Shown piece after piece: positions 32,670 to 40,697 of a stretch of DNA of 64,000 nt. Position numbers and translations under genes: made by a program. Within the stretch, counting starts at the first letter, position 1. Every line of letters begins with the position of its first letter. A model generated the notes under the pieces. It did not search any database and was not told the DNA's origin. It was given only the letters and a program-made list of their open reading frames with translations. Source of the DNA: Streptomyces luteolus (GTDB lineage Bacteria; Actinomycetota; Actinomycetes; Streptomycetales; Streptomycetaceae); the NCBI RefSeq assembly GCF_029968015.1, contig NZ_JASCIS010000012.1, positions 124,001 through 188,000 on the forward strand, in the 5' to 3' direction.

Positions 32670-33832
32670 CAACAGCAGAAGCAGAAGCAGCAGCAGCGGA
32701 ACGCCTTCGGCGGTGGCGGCTGGTGCTCGGGGGAGACGCGGCCGACGGGACCGGATGTCAGCTGCGGGGGCAGGACGCGGCGATGGACGGAGCCCTCGGT
32801 TCGCTGTACGGAAAGGGGGACCGGGCCGGGAAGGGCCGGGACCGCTCGGCCGGGCTCGGGGCCTCGGCGCCTTCGGTGGCGCGCTGGCTCGGGGACATCC
32901 GGAGGTACTTCCCGTCGTCCGTGGTGCAGGTCATGCAGCGCGACGCCATCGACCGTCTCGGACTGTCCGCGCTGCTGCTCGAACCGGAGATGCTGGAGGC
33001 CGTCGAGGCGGACGTACATCTGGTCGGCACGCTGCTCTCGCTCAGGCAGGCGATGCCGGAGACGACGAAGGAGACCGCGCGTGCCGTGGTGCGCAAAGTC
33101 GTCGAGGACCTGGAGAAGCGGCTCGCGTCCCGCACCCGCGCGACCCTGACCGGCGCGCTCGACCGCAGTGCGCGGATCAGCCGGCCCCGCCACCGGGACA
33201 TCGACTGGAACCGCACCATCGCCGCCAACCTGAAGAACTACCTGCCGGAGTACGGGACGGTGGTGCCGGAACGCCTGGTCGGGTACGGGCGGGCTTCGCA
33301 GTCCGTGAAGAAGGAGGTGATCCTCTGTATCGACCAGTCCGGTTCGATGGCGGCTTCGGTCGTGTACGCCTCGGTGTTCGGCGCGGTGCTGGCGTCGATG
33401 CGGTCGATCGCGACGCGGCTCGTCGTCTTCGACACGGCGGTGGCCGACCTGACGGACCAACTGGACGACCCGGTGGATGTGTTGTTCGGCACCCAGCTCG
33501 GCGGGGGCACGGACATCAATCGCGCCCTGGCGTACTGCCAGGCGCAGATCACCCGGCCCGCGGACACGGTCGTGGTGCTGATCTCGGACCTGTACGAGGG
33601 CGGGATACGGAACGAGATGCTGAAGCGGGTCGCCGCGATGCAGGCGGCGGGCGTCCAGTTCGTGACGCTGCTCGCGCTCTCCGACGAGGGTGCGCCCGCG
33701 TACGACAGAGAGCACGCGGCGGCGCTCGCCGGGCTCGGGGCACCCGCGTTCGCCTGCACGCCCGACCTGTTCCCGGAGGTGATGGCGGCCGCGATCGAGA
33801 AGCGGCGACTGCCGATACCGGACGCCGGTTGA
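32666..33832 (+). CDS. VWA-domain protein of the MoxR operon
   Basis: The 388-residue protein has a helical N-terminal half that mentions no known enzyme, then a von Willebrand A domain with an intact MIDAS: LCIDQSGSMAAS (Asp223, Ser225, Ser227), a Thr in GGGTDINRAL and Asp in LISDLYEGG. It probably binds a metal-dependent partner, with MoxR working as its chaperone. The ATG overlaps the stop of the preceding gene (ATGA), so co-translation is likely. The last gene of the plus-strand operon. A TGA-ended 84-bp gap separates it from a secreted protein with its own promoter. Confidence 0.9.
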   Translation: MTTAEAEAAAAERLRRWRLVLGGDAADGTGCQLRGQDAAMDGALGSLYGKGDRAGKGRDRSAGLGASAPSVARWLGDIRRYFPSSVVQVMQRDAIDRLGLSALLLEPEMLEAVEADVHLVGTLLSLRQAMPETTKETARAVVRKVVEDLEKRLASRTRATLTGALDRSARISRPRHRDIDWNRTIAANLKNYLPEYGTVVPERLVGYGRASQSVKKEVILCIDQSGSMAASVVYASVFGAVLASMRSIATRLVVFDTAVADLTDQLDDPVDVLFGTQLGGGTDINRALAYCQAQITRPADTVVVLISDLYEGGIRNEMLKRVAAMQAAGVQFVTLLALSDEGAPAYDREHAAALAGLGAPAFACTPDLFPEVMAAAIEKRRLPIPDAG

Positions 33833-33979
33833 ACGCCTGGTGAACGGTGGCCGAACCGGGCTGGAGCGGCCGCAGTTGGCCATATCGGACATGGCTGCTC
33901 ATCAGTCACAGGGGACTTGCGCAACGCCTGCCGTCGCATGCAAGTATCGGGCGCCGCCTACTTGGAGGGCTCCCCGAAC

Positions 33980-35155
33980 TTGACTGCAGCAGCCGCGCTT
34001 CCCGCCGCCGCCGAGCGCATGGTGCGCTCGGCGGGCGGTCGGCGTGTGCTGCGCGTGAGCCTGTTCGTGGGTGCGCTGTTCGCGCTCGGGTTGCTGTTCG
34101 GCGGCCGGGCGCAGGCGGCGGAGGCGATGGACGCTCCGCAACGGTCGGACACCGTCACCACCTCCACGGCCACCTCGACCGAGGGCTCGGGGTCGGAGTT
34201 GAGGCCGGAGCTGGAGTCGGAGCCGGAGTCGGACTCGGAGCCGGGGGCGGAGCGAGGCGCGTTCGCGGGCAAGCAGGCCGCGCGCACCGTCACTTCGCCG
34301 GACGGCACGTCGCCGACGATCTCCAACCCGAAGCCTGCGCACAAGCTCACGCAGAAGCCCGCGTACAAGCTCACGCTGACGCCTGCGCACAAGCTCACGC
34401 AGAAGCCCGCGTACAAGCTCAAGCGGAACCTCGCACCCAAGCCCGCCCTGAACCCCACCCTGAAGCCCGCCCTGAACCCCACCCTGAACCCCGCCCTGAA
34501 GCCCGCTCTGAACTCCGCCCTGAACCCCGCCCTGCGGGCGACCGCCTCCACCATCGCCGCGTCAGCCACGGCGAAGTCCACCGGGTCGACTTCCGCCACG
34601 GTCACCACCGTCGTCCGGTCCCTCACGGCCGAGGTGGTCCGTGCCGTCGGGAACCCGCTCGGGGCGCTGGCCGAGGAAGCCGCGCGGAGGTTGCCCGAAT
34701 CGCCGTTCCCCCGGCCGTCGTTGCCGGGGCTCGGCGACATCGGGCCGGGCCAGGAGGCCACGCAGCCCGTACCGGACCGCACCGCTCCGCCGGTGCGCGA
34801 GCACGGTCCAGGGGTCGGCGGCGAGCAGCGCAAGGAGCGGCAGGACTCCGCGTACCAGCTGCGGGAGCGGCGCGTCGGCGCCTTCGCCATGGCCGGTCAC
34901 CCGGCGCACGACTCCGTGGGCCGGGACGCGCGGCGGCCGCAGCCGCAGCTGCCGTACGACGGTCCGCAGGGCCCCGGCCCGTACGGAATCGCCGGGCAGT
35001 CGGCGAGCGACAGCGGTGCGCAGCGGCACGGCGAGCTGCACGCGGCGGCCGCGACGGGTGAGCCGACGTTCGGGCTCATGGCCGGTGAGGGCGTCGGCGC
35101 GGCGTACTACCCGACGCGTGACAGGCACCGCGACATCCTCGAATTCCCGGGTTAG
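33980..35155 (+). CDS. secreted repeat-rich protein of unknown function
   Basis: This 391-residue protein has an N-terminal signal or anchor helix (VLRVSLFVGALFALGLLFGG, then RAQAAEA). It is followed by a Glu/Ser acidic stretch and a Lys-rich eight-residue repeat (KPAHKLTQ and KPAYKLTL), then repeats such as KPALNPTLNPALKPALNSAL. The C-terminal 180 residues are Gly/Pro/Arg-rich and end DILEFPG. The start is a TTG at 33980 with GGAGGG 10 nt before it. A TTGCGC and AAGTAT promoter near 33917-33955 supports it and excludes the longer ATG frame. The repeats look like extended, envelope-associated sequence. No known family. Confidence 0.6.
   Translation: MTAAAALPAAAERMVRSAGGRRVLRVSLFVGALFALGLLFGGRAQAAEAMDAPQRSDTVTTSTATSTEGSGSELRPELESEPESDSEPGAERGAFAGKQAARTVTSPDGTSPTISNPKPAHKLTQKPAYKLTLTPAHKLTQKPAYKLKRNLAPKPALNPTLKPALNPTLNPALKPALNSALNPALRATASTIAASATAKSTGSTSATVTTVVRSLTAEVVRAVGNPLGALAEEAARRLPESPFPRPSLPGLGDIGPGQEATQPVPDRTAPPVREHGPGVGGEQRKERQDSAYQLRERRVGAFAMAGHPAHDSVGRDARRPQPQLPYDGPQGPGPYGIAGQSASDSGAQRHGELHAAAATGEPTFGLMAGEGVGAAYYPTRDRHRDILEFPG
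34331..34530 (+). repeat. in-frame tandem repeats in the secreted protein gene
   Basis: 24-bp units coding KPAxKLTx (34331-34430) and 15-18-bp units coding NPALxPxL (34441-34530). Confidence 0.8.
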
Positions 35156-35274
35156 GGCAGGCCTTCCCCCGCCTTGGACCTGCCGCGCGGGGGCGGGACA
35201 GGTCTGCCCTTCAGGGAGCGCGCACTTCCCCATGCGCCCCCGACCCCCTCGAATTCGAAGGAATCGACGCAAGC

Positions 35275-36546
35275 ATGAGCAAGCACAGCAAGCCCAGCAA
35301 AGCCGTGACCGCCAGCCGGAACCTGCGCCGCACCGTCGTCATAGCCGCCGGTGCCACCAGCGTCATCGCGATGGGTGCGGCGGGTGCCAACGCCGCCGAA
35401 CTGCCCACCTCCTCGCTGCCGGTCAGCACTCCGGATGTGGGCGTCGACGTGGACGTCGACGTGGACGGCCTCGACGGCGTGACCGGCAAGGCCAAGTCGG
35501 CCGCCGACCAGGCCAGGTCGACCGTCTCCGACGCCAAGTCCGAAGCCGAGAGCGTCACCGACACGGCAGACCGCGTCACCGACAGGACCGACCGCGTCAC
35601 CGGCAAGGCCAAGTCCGCCGCCACGCAGGCCGAGGGCGCGGCCACGGGCGAGGCCGAGGACACCGTCGACCAGGCCAGGAACACCGCCGACCAGGCCCGC
35701 CAGTACGTCGACGGCGAACTCCCGGCGTACGGCGCGATCCCGGCCGTCGGCACCCCGGACCTCGGCGACGTGCGGGGCCAGGTCGCCGACGCGAAGGGCG
35801 AGGTCAAGGGCCGGGTCGCGGACGCGAAGGGCGAGGCCAAGGGCCAGGTTGCCGACGCACGGGGCCAGGTCGCGGACGCGCGGGGCCAGGTCGACTACCT
35901 CTTCGGCCCGCTCGCCGCCTTCGCCCCCGAGCTGGCCGCGCAGGCCCCGGGCAAGGTCCAGGGCGTCGGCGCCGAGGCCGGGGACCAGGTGCAGCGCGCC
36001 GGTCTGCAGGTCCAGGGCCACGCGCAGAGCGTCCAGGGCCACGCGCAGAGCGCCCAGGGCTACGCGCAGAACCTGGTCGCCGGTGCGCCGGGTGCCGCCC
36101 ATGGCGCCGTGGCCCAGGCCTCACCGATCGTGGACGAAACCTCCCGCGCCGTGCTGCCGCCGCTGGCCTCGGCCGCGGTCGACTCGGTCCTGCCGGTCGC
36201 CGGCCAGGCCGCGTCCGACGCCGGTGTGCTGGCCCGGGACGTCAGCGTCGACGTGCAGCCGTTCGCGGCCGGAGTCGTCGGTGAGGTGCAGCCGTTCGCG
36301 GGTGCCGTCGCGGAGGACGCGAAGCCGGCCGTCGGCGGCGTCACCGACGAGGTGACGACCCTGGGTCAGGGTGTCGGCCAGAGCACCACCGGCCTGACGC
36401 AGAACGTCACCGCCGGCGTCCAGCCCCTCGCGCAGGACCTGACCGGCACGATCACCCAGGACGCGGACCCGCTCCTGGGCAACGCCGTGTCCGGCGTCCA
36501 GAACACCGTCACGGCGATCACGCCCAACTTCCTCTCGGGCCTCTGA
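35275..36546 (+). CDS. secreted Ala/Val/Gln-rich protein with 11-mer-like repeats
   Basis: The 423-residue exported protein has a signal peptide (RTVVIAAGATSVIAMGAAGA, then NAAE) and a Val/Asp stretch. Long amphipathic repeats follow, such as GEVKGRVADAKGEAKGQVAD and QGHAQSVQGHAQSAQGYAQ, like LEA or apolipoprotein 11-mer helices. The C-terminal half has VQPFAAGVVGEVQPFAGAV repeats. I recognise no enzyme. The ATG at 35275 is preceded by GAAGGAA. It may coat or stabilise the spore or cell envelope; that is speculation. It stands alone between the other secreted protein and sucCD, and ends near a large compound hairpin. Confidence 0.65.
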   Translation: MSKHSKPSKAVTASRNLRRTVVIAAGATSVIAMGAAGANAAELPTSSLPVSTPDVGVDVDVDVDGLDGVTGKAKSAADQARSTVSDAKSEAESVTDTADRVTDRTDRVTGKAKSAATQAEGAATGEAEDTVDQARNTADQARQYVDGELPAYGAIPAVGTPDLGDVRGQVADAKGEVKGRVADAKGEAKGQVADARGQVADARGQVDYLFGPLAAFAPELAAQAPGKVQGVGAEAGDQVQRAGLQVQGHAQSVQGHAQSAQGYAQNLVAGAPGAAHGAVAQASPIVDETSRAVLPPLASAAVDSVLPVAGQAASDAGVLARDVSVDVQPFAAGVVGEVQPFAGAVAEDAKPAVGGVTDEVTTLGQGVGQSTTGLTQNVTAGVQPLAQDLTGTITQDADPLLGNAVSGVQNTVTAITPNFLSGL

Positions 36547-36644
36547 TCCGGTTCCTCTCGGGCCTCTGATCCGACCCGGACGGTGACGCCGACCCTCTGA
36601 TCACCGGGATCACCGGCACCACCCGCACGAAGAGCACCACCCCA

Positions 36645-36733
36645 ACAGCGGGCCGAGCGGACGCGTCCCGCGCAGGCCTTCGGAGGGCACCAGAGCCCCC
36701 GAAGGTCCTGCGCAGCGCCGCTCGGCCCGCTGT
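36645..36733. terminator. large compound hairpin
   Basis: A 16-bp outer stem (36645-36660 with 36718-36733) encloses inner stems (36670-36683 with 36699-36713). Probably the terminator of the LEA-like gene or a structured RNA. A 12-bp repeat (TGTGACCCCGCC) follows at 36736-36768. Confidence 0.6.
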
Positions 36734-36797
36734 CTGTGACCCCGCCTGTGACCCCGCCTGTGACCGTAATCACCGCCGGAGTGTGATCTGCGATTTA

Positions 36798-36811
36798 GGG
36801 ACCTACGTCCC
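36798..36811. promoter_or_regulatory. DevR/DosR (OsdR)-like box upstream of sucCD
   Basis: GGGACCTACGTCCC is a palindrome matching the DevR core GGGAC-N4-GTCCC, with TTA on its left as in TTSGGGAC. TAACCT at 36819-36824 may be the -10, so the box lies in the -35 region. About 200 nt before the sucC start. Confidence 0.45.
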
Positions 36812-37011
36812 ACGGCGATAACCTGCGAGACGGACATGCCGCGTCCACGGACACCGTGCACGCCTCCCTCAGTGACAGCGCAGTCACGTTGCCCTTCGCG
36901 GCACGCCCACGCAGAAAACGAACGTGACAGAACGCGAAGCGACGGCACACACAACCGAAGTGCCTGCCGCGCCGCGATCGACGCGATACCACTGAAAAGG
37001 GACGGACGCGC

Positions 37012-38190
37012 GTGGACCTGTTCGAGTACCAGGCGAGGGACCTCTTCGCCAAGCACGGTGTACCGGTGCTGGCCGGTGAAGTCATCGACACGCCTGAGGC
37101 AGCCCGCGAGGCGACCGAGCGGCTTGGCGGCAAGTCCGTCGTCAAGGCGCAGGTGAAGGTCGGCGGCCGCGGCAAGGCCGGTGGCGTCAAGCTCGCCGCC
37201 ACCCCCGACGAGGCCGTCGCTCGCGCGACGGACATCCTCGGCATGGACATCAAGGGCCACACGGTCCACAAGGTGATGATCGCCGAGACGGCTCCCGAGA
37301 TCCTCGAGGAGTACTACGTCTCGTACCTCCTCGACCGCACCAACCGCACCTTCCTCGCCATGGCGTCCGTGCAGGGCGGCATGGACATCGAGGAGGTCGC
37401 GGAGAAGACCCCCGAGGCCCTGGCCAAGGTTCCGGTCGACTCCAACGAGGGCGTCACCATCGAGAAGGCCCGCGAGATCGTCGCGCAGGCGAAGTTCCCG
37501 GCCGAGGTCGCCGAGAAGATCGCCGAGGTCATGGTGACCCTGTGGGACACCTTCGTCGCCGAGGACGCCCTCCTCGTCGAGGTGAACCCCCTCGCCAAGG
37601 TCGCAGGCGGCGACATCCTGGCCCTGGACGGCAAGGTGTCGCTCGACGCGAACGCCGACTTCCGCCAGCCCGAGCACGAGGCGCTCGAGGACAAGGACGC
37701 AGCCAACCCGCTCGAGGCTGCGGCCAAGGCCAAGGGCCTCAACTACGTGAAGCTCGACGGCGAGGTCGGCATCATCGGCAACGGCGCGGGTCTCGTCATG
37801 AGCACCCTGGACGTCGTCGCGTACGCCGGTGAGGCGCACAGCAACGTCAAGCCCGCCAACTTCCTCGACATCGGTGGCGGTGCCTCCGCCGAGGTCATGG
37901 CGAACGGCCTGGAGATCATCCTCGGCGACCCGGACGTCAAGTCCGTCTTCGTCAACGTCTTCGGTGGCATCACCGCCTGCGACGAGGTCGCCAACGGCAT
38001 CGTGCAGGCCCTGGCGCTCCTCAAGTCCAAGGGCGAAGAGGTCACCAAGCCGCTGGTCGTGCGCCTCGACGGCAACAACGCGGAGCTGGGTCGCAAGATC
38101 CTCAGCGACGCCAACCACCCGCTGGTGCAGCGCGTGGACACCATGGACGGCGCGGCCGACAAGGCCGCCGAGCTCGCGGCCGCGAAGTAA
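37012..38190 (+). CDS. sucC: succinyl-CoA synthetase beta subunit
   Basis: This 392-residue subunit has an N-terminal ATP-grasp domain ([50 protein letters not shown]) and a C-terminal CoA-ligase domain ([29 protein letters not shown]). With SucD it makes succinyl-CoA and ADP from succinate, CoA and ATP, or the reverse, in the TCA cycle. Normal length. The GTG at 37012 follows AAAGGGA. sucD begins 22 bp downstream. A DevR-like site upstream may link the pair to redox or hypoxia control. Confidence 0.98.
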   Translation: MDLFEYQARDLFAKHGVPVLAGEVIDTPEAAREATERLGGKSVVKAQVKVGGRGKAGGVKLAATPDEAVARATDILGMDIKGHTVHKVMIAETAPEILEEYYVSYLLDRTNRTFLAMASVQGGMDIEEVAEKTPEALAKVPVDSNEGVTIEKAREIVAQAKFPAEVAEKIAEVMVTLWDTFVAEDALLVEVNPLAKVAGGDILALDGKVSLDANADFRQPEHEALEDKDAANPLEAAAKAKGLNYVKLDGEVGIIGNGAGLVMSTLDVVAYAGEAHSNVKPANFLDIGGGASAEVMANGLEIILGDPDVKSVFVNVFGGITACDEVANGIVQALALLKSKGEEVTKPLVVRLDGNNAELGRKILSDANHPLVQRVDTMDGAADKAAELAAAK

Positions 38191-38212
38191 GGGAAGAGGT
38201 TAAGAGACCACC

Positions 38213-39121
38213 ATGGCTATCTTCCTCAACAAGGACAGCAAGGTCATCGTCCAGGGCATGACCGGCGCCACCGGCATGAAGCACACCAAGCTCATGCTGG
38301 GTGACGGCACCAACATCGTCGGCGGTGTGAACCCGCGCAAGGCCGGCACGTCCGTCGACTTCGACGGCACCGAGGTCCCGGTCTTCGGCTCGGTCGCCGA
38401 GGCGATGGAGAAGACCGGCGCCAATGTCACGGTCGTCTTCGTGCCCCCGGCTTTCGCCAAGGCCGCCGTGATCGAGGCCATCGACGCCGAGATCCCCCTC
38501 GCCGTCGTCATCACCGAGGGCATCGCCGTCCACGACTCCGCCGCCTTCTGGGCGTACGCGAAGTCGAAGGGCGCTGCGACATCAGCCGCTGGCGCGGCGG
38601 GGACCCGCATCATCGGCCCCAACTGCCCGGGTCTGATCACCCCCGGCCAGTCCAACGCCGGCATCATCCCGGGCGACATCACGAAGCCGGGCCGCATCGG
38701 CCTGGTCTCGAAGTCCGGCACGCTGACGTACCAGATGATGTACGAGCTCCGTGACATCGGCTTCTCGTCGGCCGTCGGCATCGGTGGCGACCCGGTCATC
38801 GGTACGACGCACATCGACGCCCTGGAGGCGTTCGAGGCCGACCCCGACACCGACCTGATCGTGATGATCGGCGAGATCGGCGGCGACGCCGAGGAGCGCG
38901 CGGCCGACTACATCAAGGCCAACGTCACCAAGCCGGTCGTCGGTTACGTCGCGGGCTTCACCGCCCCCGAGGGCAAGACCATGGGCCACGCCGGCGCCAT
39001 CGTCTCCGGCTCCTCCGGCACCGCGCAGGCCAAGAAGGAGGCCCTGGAGGCCGCGGGCGTCAAGGTCGGCAAGACCCCGACCGAGACGGCCAAGCTGGCC
39101 CGCGCCATCCTCAACGGCTGA
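38213..39121 (+). CDS. sucD: succinyl-CoA synthetase alpha subunit
   Basis: The 302-residue subunit has the CoA-binding Rossmann domain ([16 protein letters not shown]), the [10 protein letters not shown] region and the phosphohistidine loop [12 protein letters not shown] (His259), which is phosphorylated during catalysis. Length and motifs are standard except for a short Ala/Gly-rich insert after FWAYAKSKG ([11 protein letters not shown], about 38571-38603), at a place that reads directly into [10 protein letters not shown] in other SucD. Co-transcribed with sucC. A strong terminator follows. Confidence 0.97.
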   Translation: MAIFLNKDSKVIVQGMTGATGMKHTKLMLGDGTNIVGGVNPRKAGTSVDFDGTEVPVFGSVAEAMEKTGANVTVVFVPPAFAKAAVIEAIDAEIPLAVVITEGIAVHDSAAFWAYAKSKGAATSAAGAAGTRIIGPNCPGLITPGQSNAGIIPGDITKPGRIGLVSKSGTLTYQMMYELRDIGFSSAVGIGGDPVIGTTHIDALEAFEADPDTDLIVMIGEIGGDAEERAADYIKANVTKPVVGYVAGFTAPEGKTMGHAGAIVSGSSGTAQAKKEALEAAGVKVGKTPTETAKLARAILNG

Positions 39122-39138
39122 CCAGCGCCTGTACGTAC

Positions 39139-39176
39139 GCGGGCCCGCACCCCTCCTGCCGGGGGTGCGGGCCCGC
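39139..39176. terminator. terminator after sucD
   Basis: GCGGGCCCGCACCCC (39139-39153) pairs perfectly with 39162-39176, shared with the convergent regulator gene. Confidence 0.8.
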
Positions 39177-39193
39177 GCCGTACCCGGACGGGG

Positions 39194-40513
39194 TCACTCC
39201 ACCAGGGGCACCAGCCGCTCCGGCCCGTTCCCGGGCTCGGCCTTCAGCTTCTCCTGCAGCCACTTGTCCTGCGCGGTGAGCGGCCCGGGACCCATCCGCG
39301 CCGGCACCCCGCTGATCGGCGCCCCGGGCGCGGGCACCGGTTCGTACTGCCGCGGTGAGGTGGCGAGCGCAAGCGCCGAGGCGCCGATGATCAGCGCCGT
39401 GAACGCGATCGCGGCCCGCGTCCAGAACCGAGAGCGGTGCTCTCCACCTTGTCGTACGACGGTGGCGGGACCGGCGCCGAGCTTCTCCGCGCGCGCCAAC
39501 TCGTCCAGTCTGCGCTGGAGTTCGGTCGGATCGGACAGTTCGGGCAGCCGCTCGGCGACGGCCTCGCGGGCGTGCAGGAGCCGGTGCGCGGCGGCCGGAG
39601 TGGACGCCTCCGTCTCGGCGGCGGTCTCGGGCAGATCGAGCCCGACGCCGTCGTAGAGCACCAGCGTCCGGCGGTACGGCGCGGGCAGGCCGAGCAGGGT
39701 GTCGAGCAGCTTGCGGTCCTCGGACTCGGCGGGCGGGGCCTCCGGCTGCCGGTGTCTGCGGCGCAGCCGGTGCCAGGGCGAGAGCGCGTACTCGTACGCG
39801 ACCGCCCGCACCCACCCCACCGGGTCCCGGTCGACGGCCACTTCGGGCCACCGCTCCCAGGCCTGCTGAAACGCCCGCTCGACCGCCTCCTTCGCCAGCG
39901 CTCGCCGCCCGGTGAGCAGATACGTCTGGCGTACGAGGGCGGGGGAGGTGAACGCGTACAAGGCGTCGAAGGCCTGATCGGGCGTCAGGCCGCCGCTGCT
40001 CGCGGAGTCGGAGTCGGAGTCCGAGTCGGAGTCGGAGTCCGAGTCGGAGTCGGAGCCCGAGTCGGAGTCGGTGACGGCTTCCGGAGGCGAGGGCTCCGCA
40101 TCCTGCCCGGTTACCTGCCCGGTCACCTGCCCGGTCACCTGCCCGGTCACCTTCTCCGGGGCGCTGCTGTCCGCCGTGGCTGCCGGTGCCGCGTCGGTGC
40201 TGCTCGGGCTTGTCGCCTTCGAGGCGCGCTTCTTCCCGGCGCCGGTGGACTTCGCCGTTCGCGACGTGCTCGTCGAGCGGCCCTTGGCCGAGGAGTTCGG
40301 TGCGCGGGTGCGGGCCGGGGCGGCGGCGAGCAGGCGGGCGTATGCTGCGCGCTTGCTGCCTCTGGGGCTGGTGCGGCCGGTCTCCCAGGACCTGACCGTC
40401 TCGCGGGTGACGCCGACCTTCGCGGCGACCTGTGCCTGCGTCAGATCCTGCGCCTCCCGCAGCCGTCGGCACTCCTTGGGGGACGGCAGCGGGGTGGCGG
40501 GGCTCTGGGTCAT
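39194..40513 (-). CDS. XRE helix-turn-helix fused to a sigma-70-like domain and a TM segment
   Basis: The 439-residue protein starts with a Cro/CI-type HTH ([20 protein letters not shown], then [12 protein letters not shown]). A disordered region holds VTGQ and SDSDSD repeats. A helical domain follows that resembles ECF sigma region 2 ([60 protein letters not shown]) and part of region 4 ([20 protein letters not shown]). A single TM helix ([20 protein letters not shown]) precedes a short exported tail. Such fusion is unusual: an XRE reader, a sigma-like module and a membrane anchor in one protein. The ATG at 40513 has GGAG upstream. Divergent from the membrane protein gene. Role unknown. Confidence 0.75.
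   Translation of the reverse strand: MTQSPATPLPSPKECRRLREAQDLTQAQVAAKVGVTRETVRSWETGRTSPRGSKRAAYARLLAAAPARTRAPNSSAKGRSTSTSRTAKSTGAGKKRASKATSPSSTDAAPAATADSSAPEKVTGQVTGQVTGQVTGQDAEPSPPEAVTDSDSGSDSDSDSDSDSDSDSDSASSGGLTPDQAFDALYAFTSPALVRQTYLLTGRRALAKEAVERAFQQAWERWPEVAVDRDPVGWVRAVAYEYALSPWHRLRRRHRQPEAPPAESEDRKLLDTLLGLPAPYRRTLVLYDGVGLDLPETAAETEASTPAAAHRLLHAREAVAERLPELSDPTELQRRLDELARAEKLGAGPATVVRQGGEHRSRFWTRAAIAFTALIIGASALALATSPRQYEPVPAPGAPISGVPARMGPGPLTAQDKWLQEKLKAEPGNGPERLVPLVE
40021..40076 (-). repeat. GAGTCG-type hexanucleotide repeat coding Ser-Asp
   Basis: An almost perfect run of GAGTCG/GAGTCC units within the XRE-sigma-like gene gives the (SD)n tract. Next to it a 12-bp repeat codes VTGQ four times. 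Confidence 0.9.
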
Positions 40514-40591
40514 GTCGGACTCTCCACACCGTGGGCCGTAGGACCGTCGTTCGAACCGTCGTTCGCAAGGCGGGTCGCGGTGGTGCGTGCA

Positions 40592-40632
40592 GCCCAATGC
40601 CGTACGAAAAAGTACATAAACGTATATTGGGC
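40592..40632. promoter_or_regulatory. AT-rich divergent promoter region with inverted repeat
   Basis: GCCCAAT (40592-40598) and ATTGGGC (40626-40632) flank a very AT-rich stretch (GAAAAAGTACATAAACGTAT) between divergent genes. A direct repeat of ACCGTCGTTCG lies at 40544-40567. This is the lowest-GC part of the window. Confidence 0.5.
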
Positions 40633-40670
40633 GACACTGCGTGTATTCGCCTGTTACGAGGAGAAAGCGC

Positions 40671-40697
40671 GTGTCGTTGGGAGCATGGCGGGCGTGA
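40671..40697 (+). CDS. possible eight-codon upstream ORF
   Basis: GTG TCG TTG GGA GCA TGG CGG GCG TGA has a good GAGGAG site 7 nt upstream and overlaps the ATG of the membrane protein (40685). The main ATG has only GGGAG at 2 nt, so the uORF could couple translation. Not seen as a protein; inference. Confidence 0.3.
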   Translation: MSLGAWRA

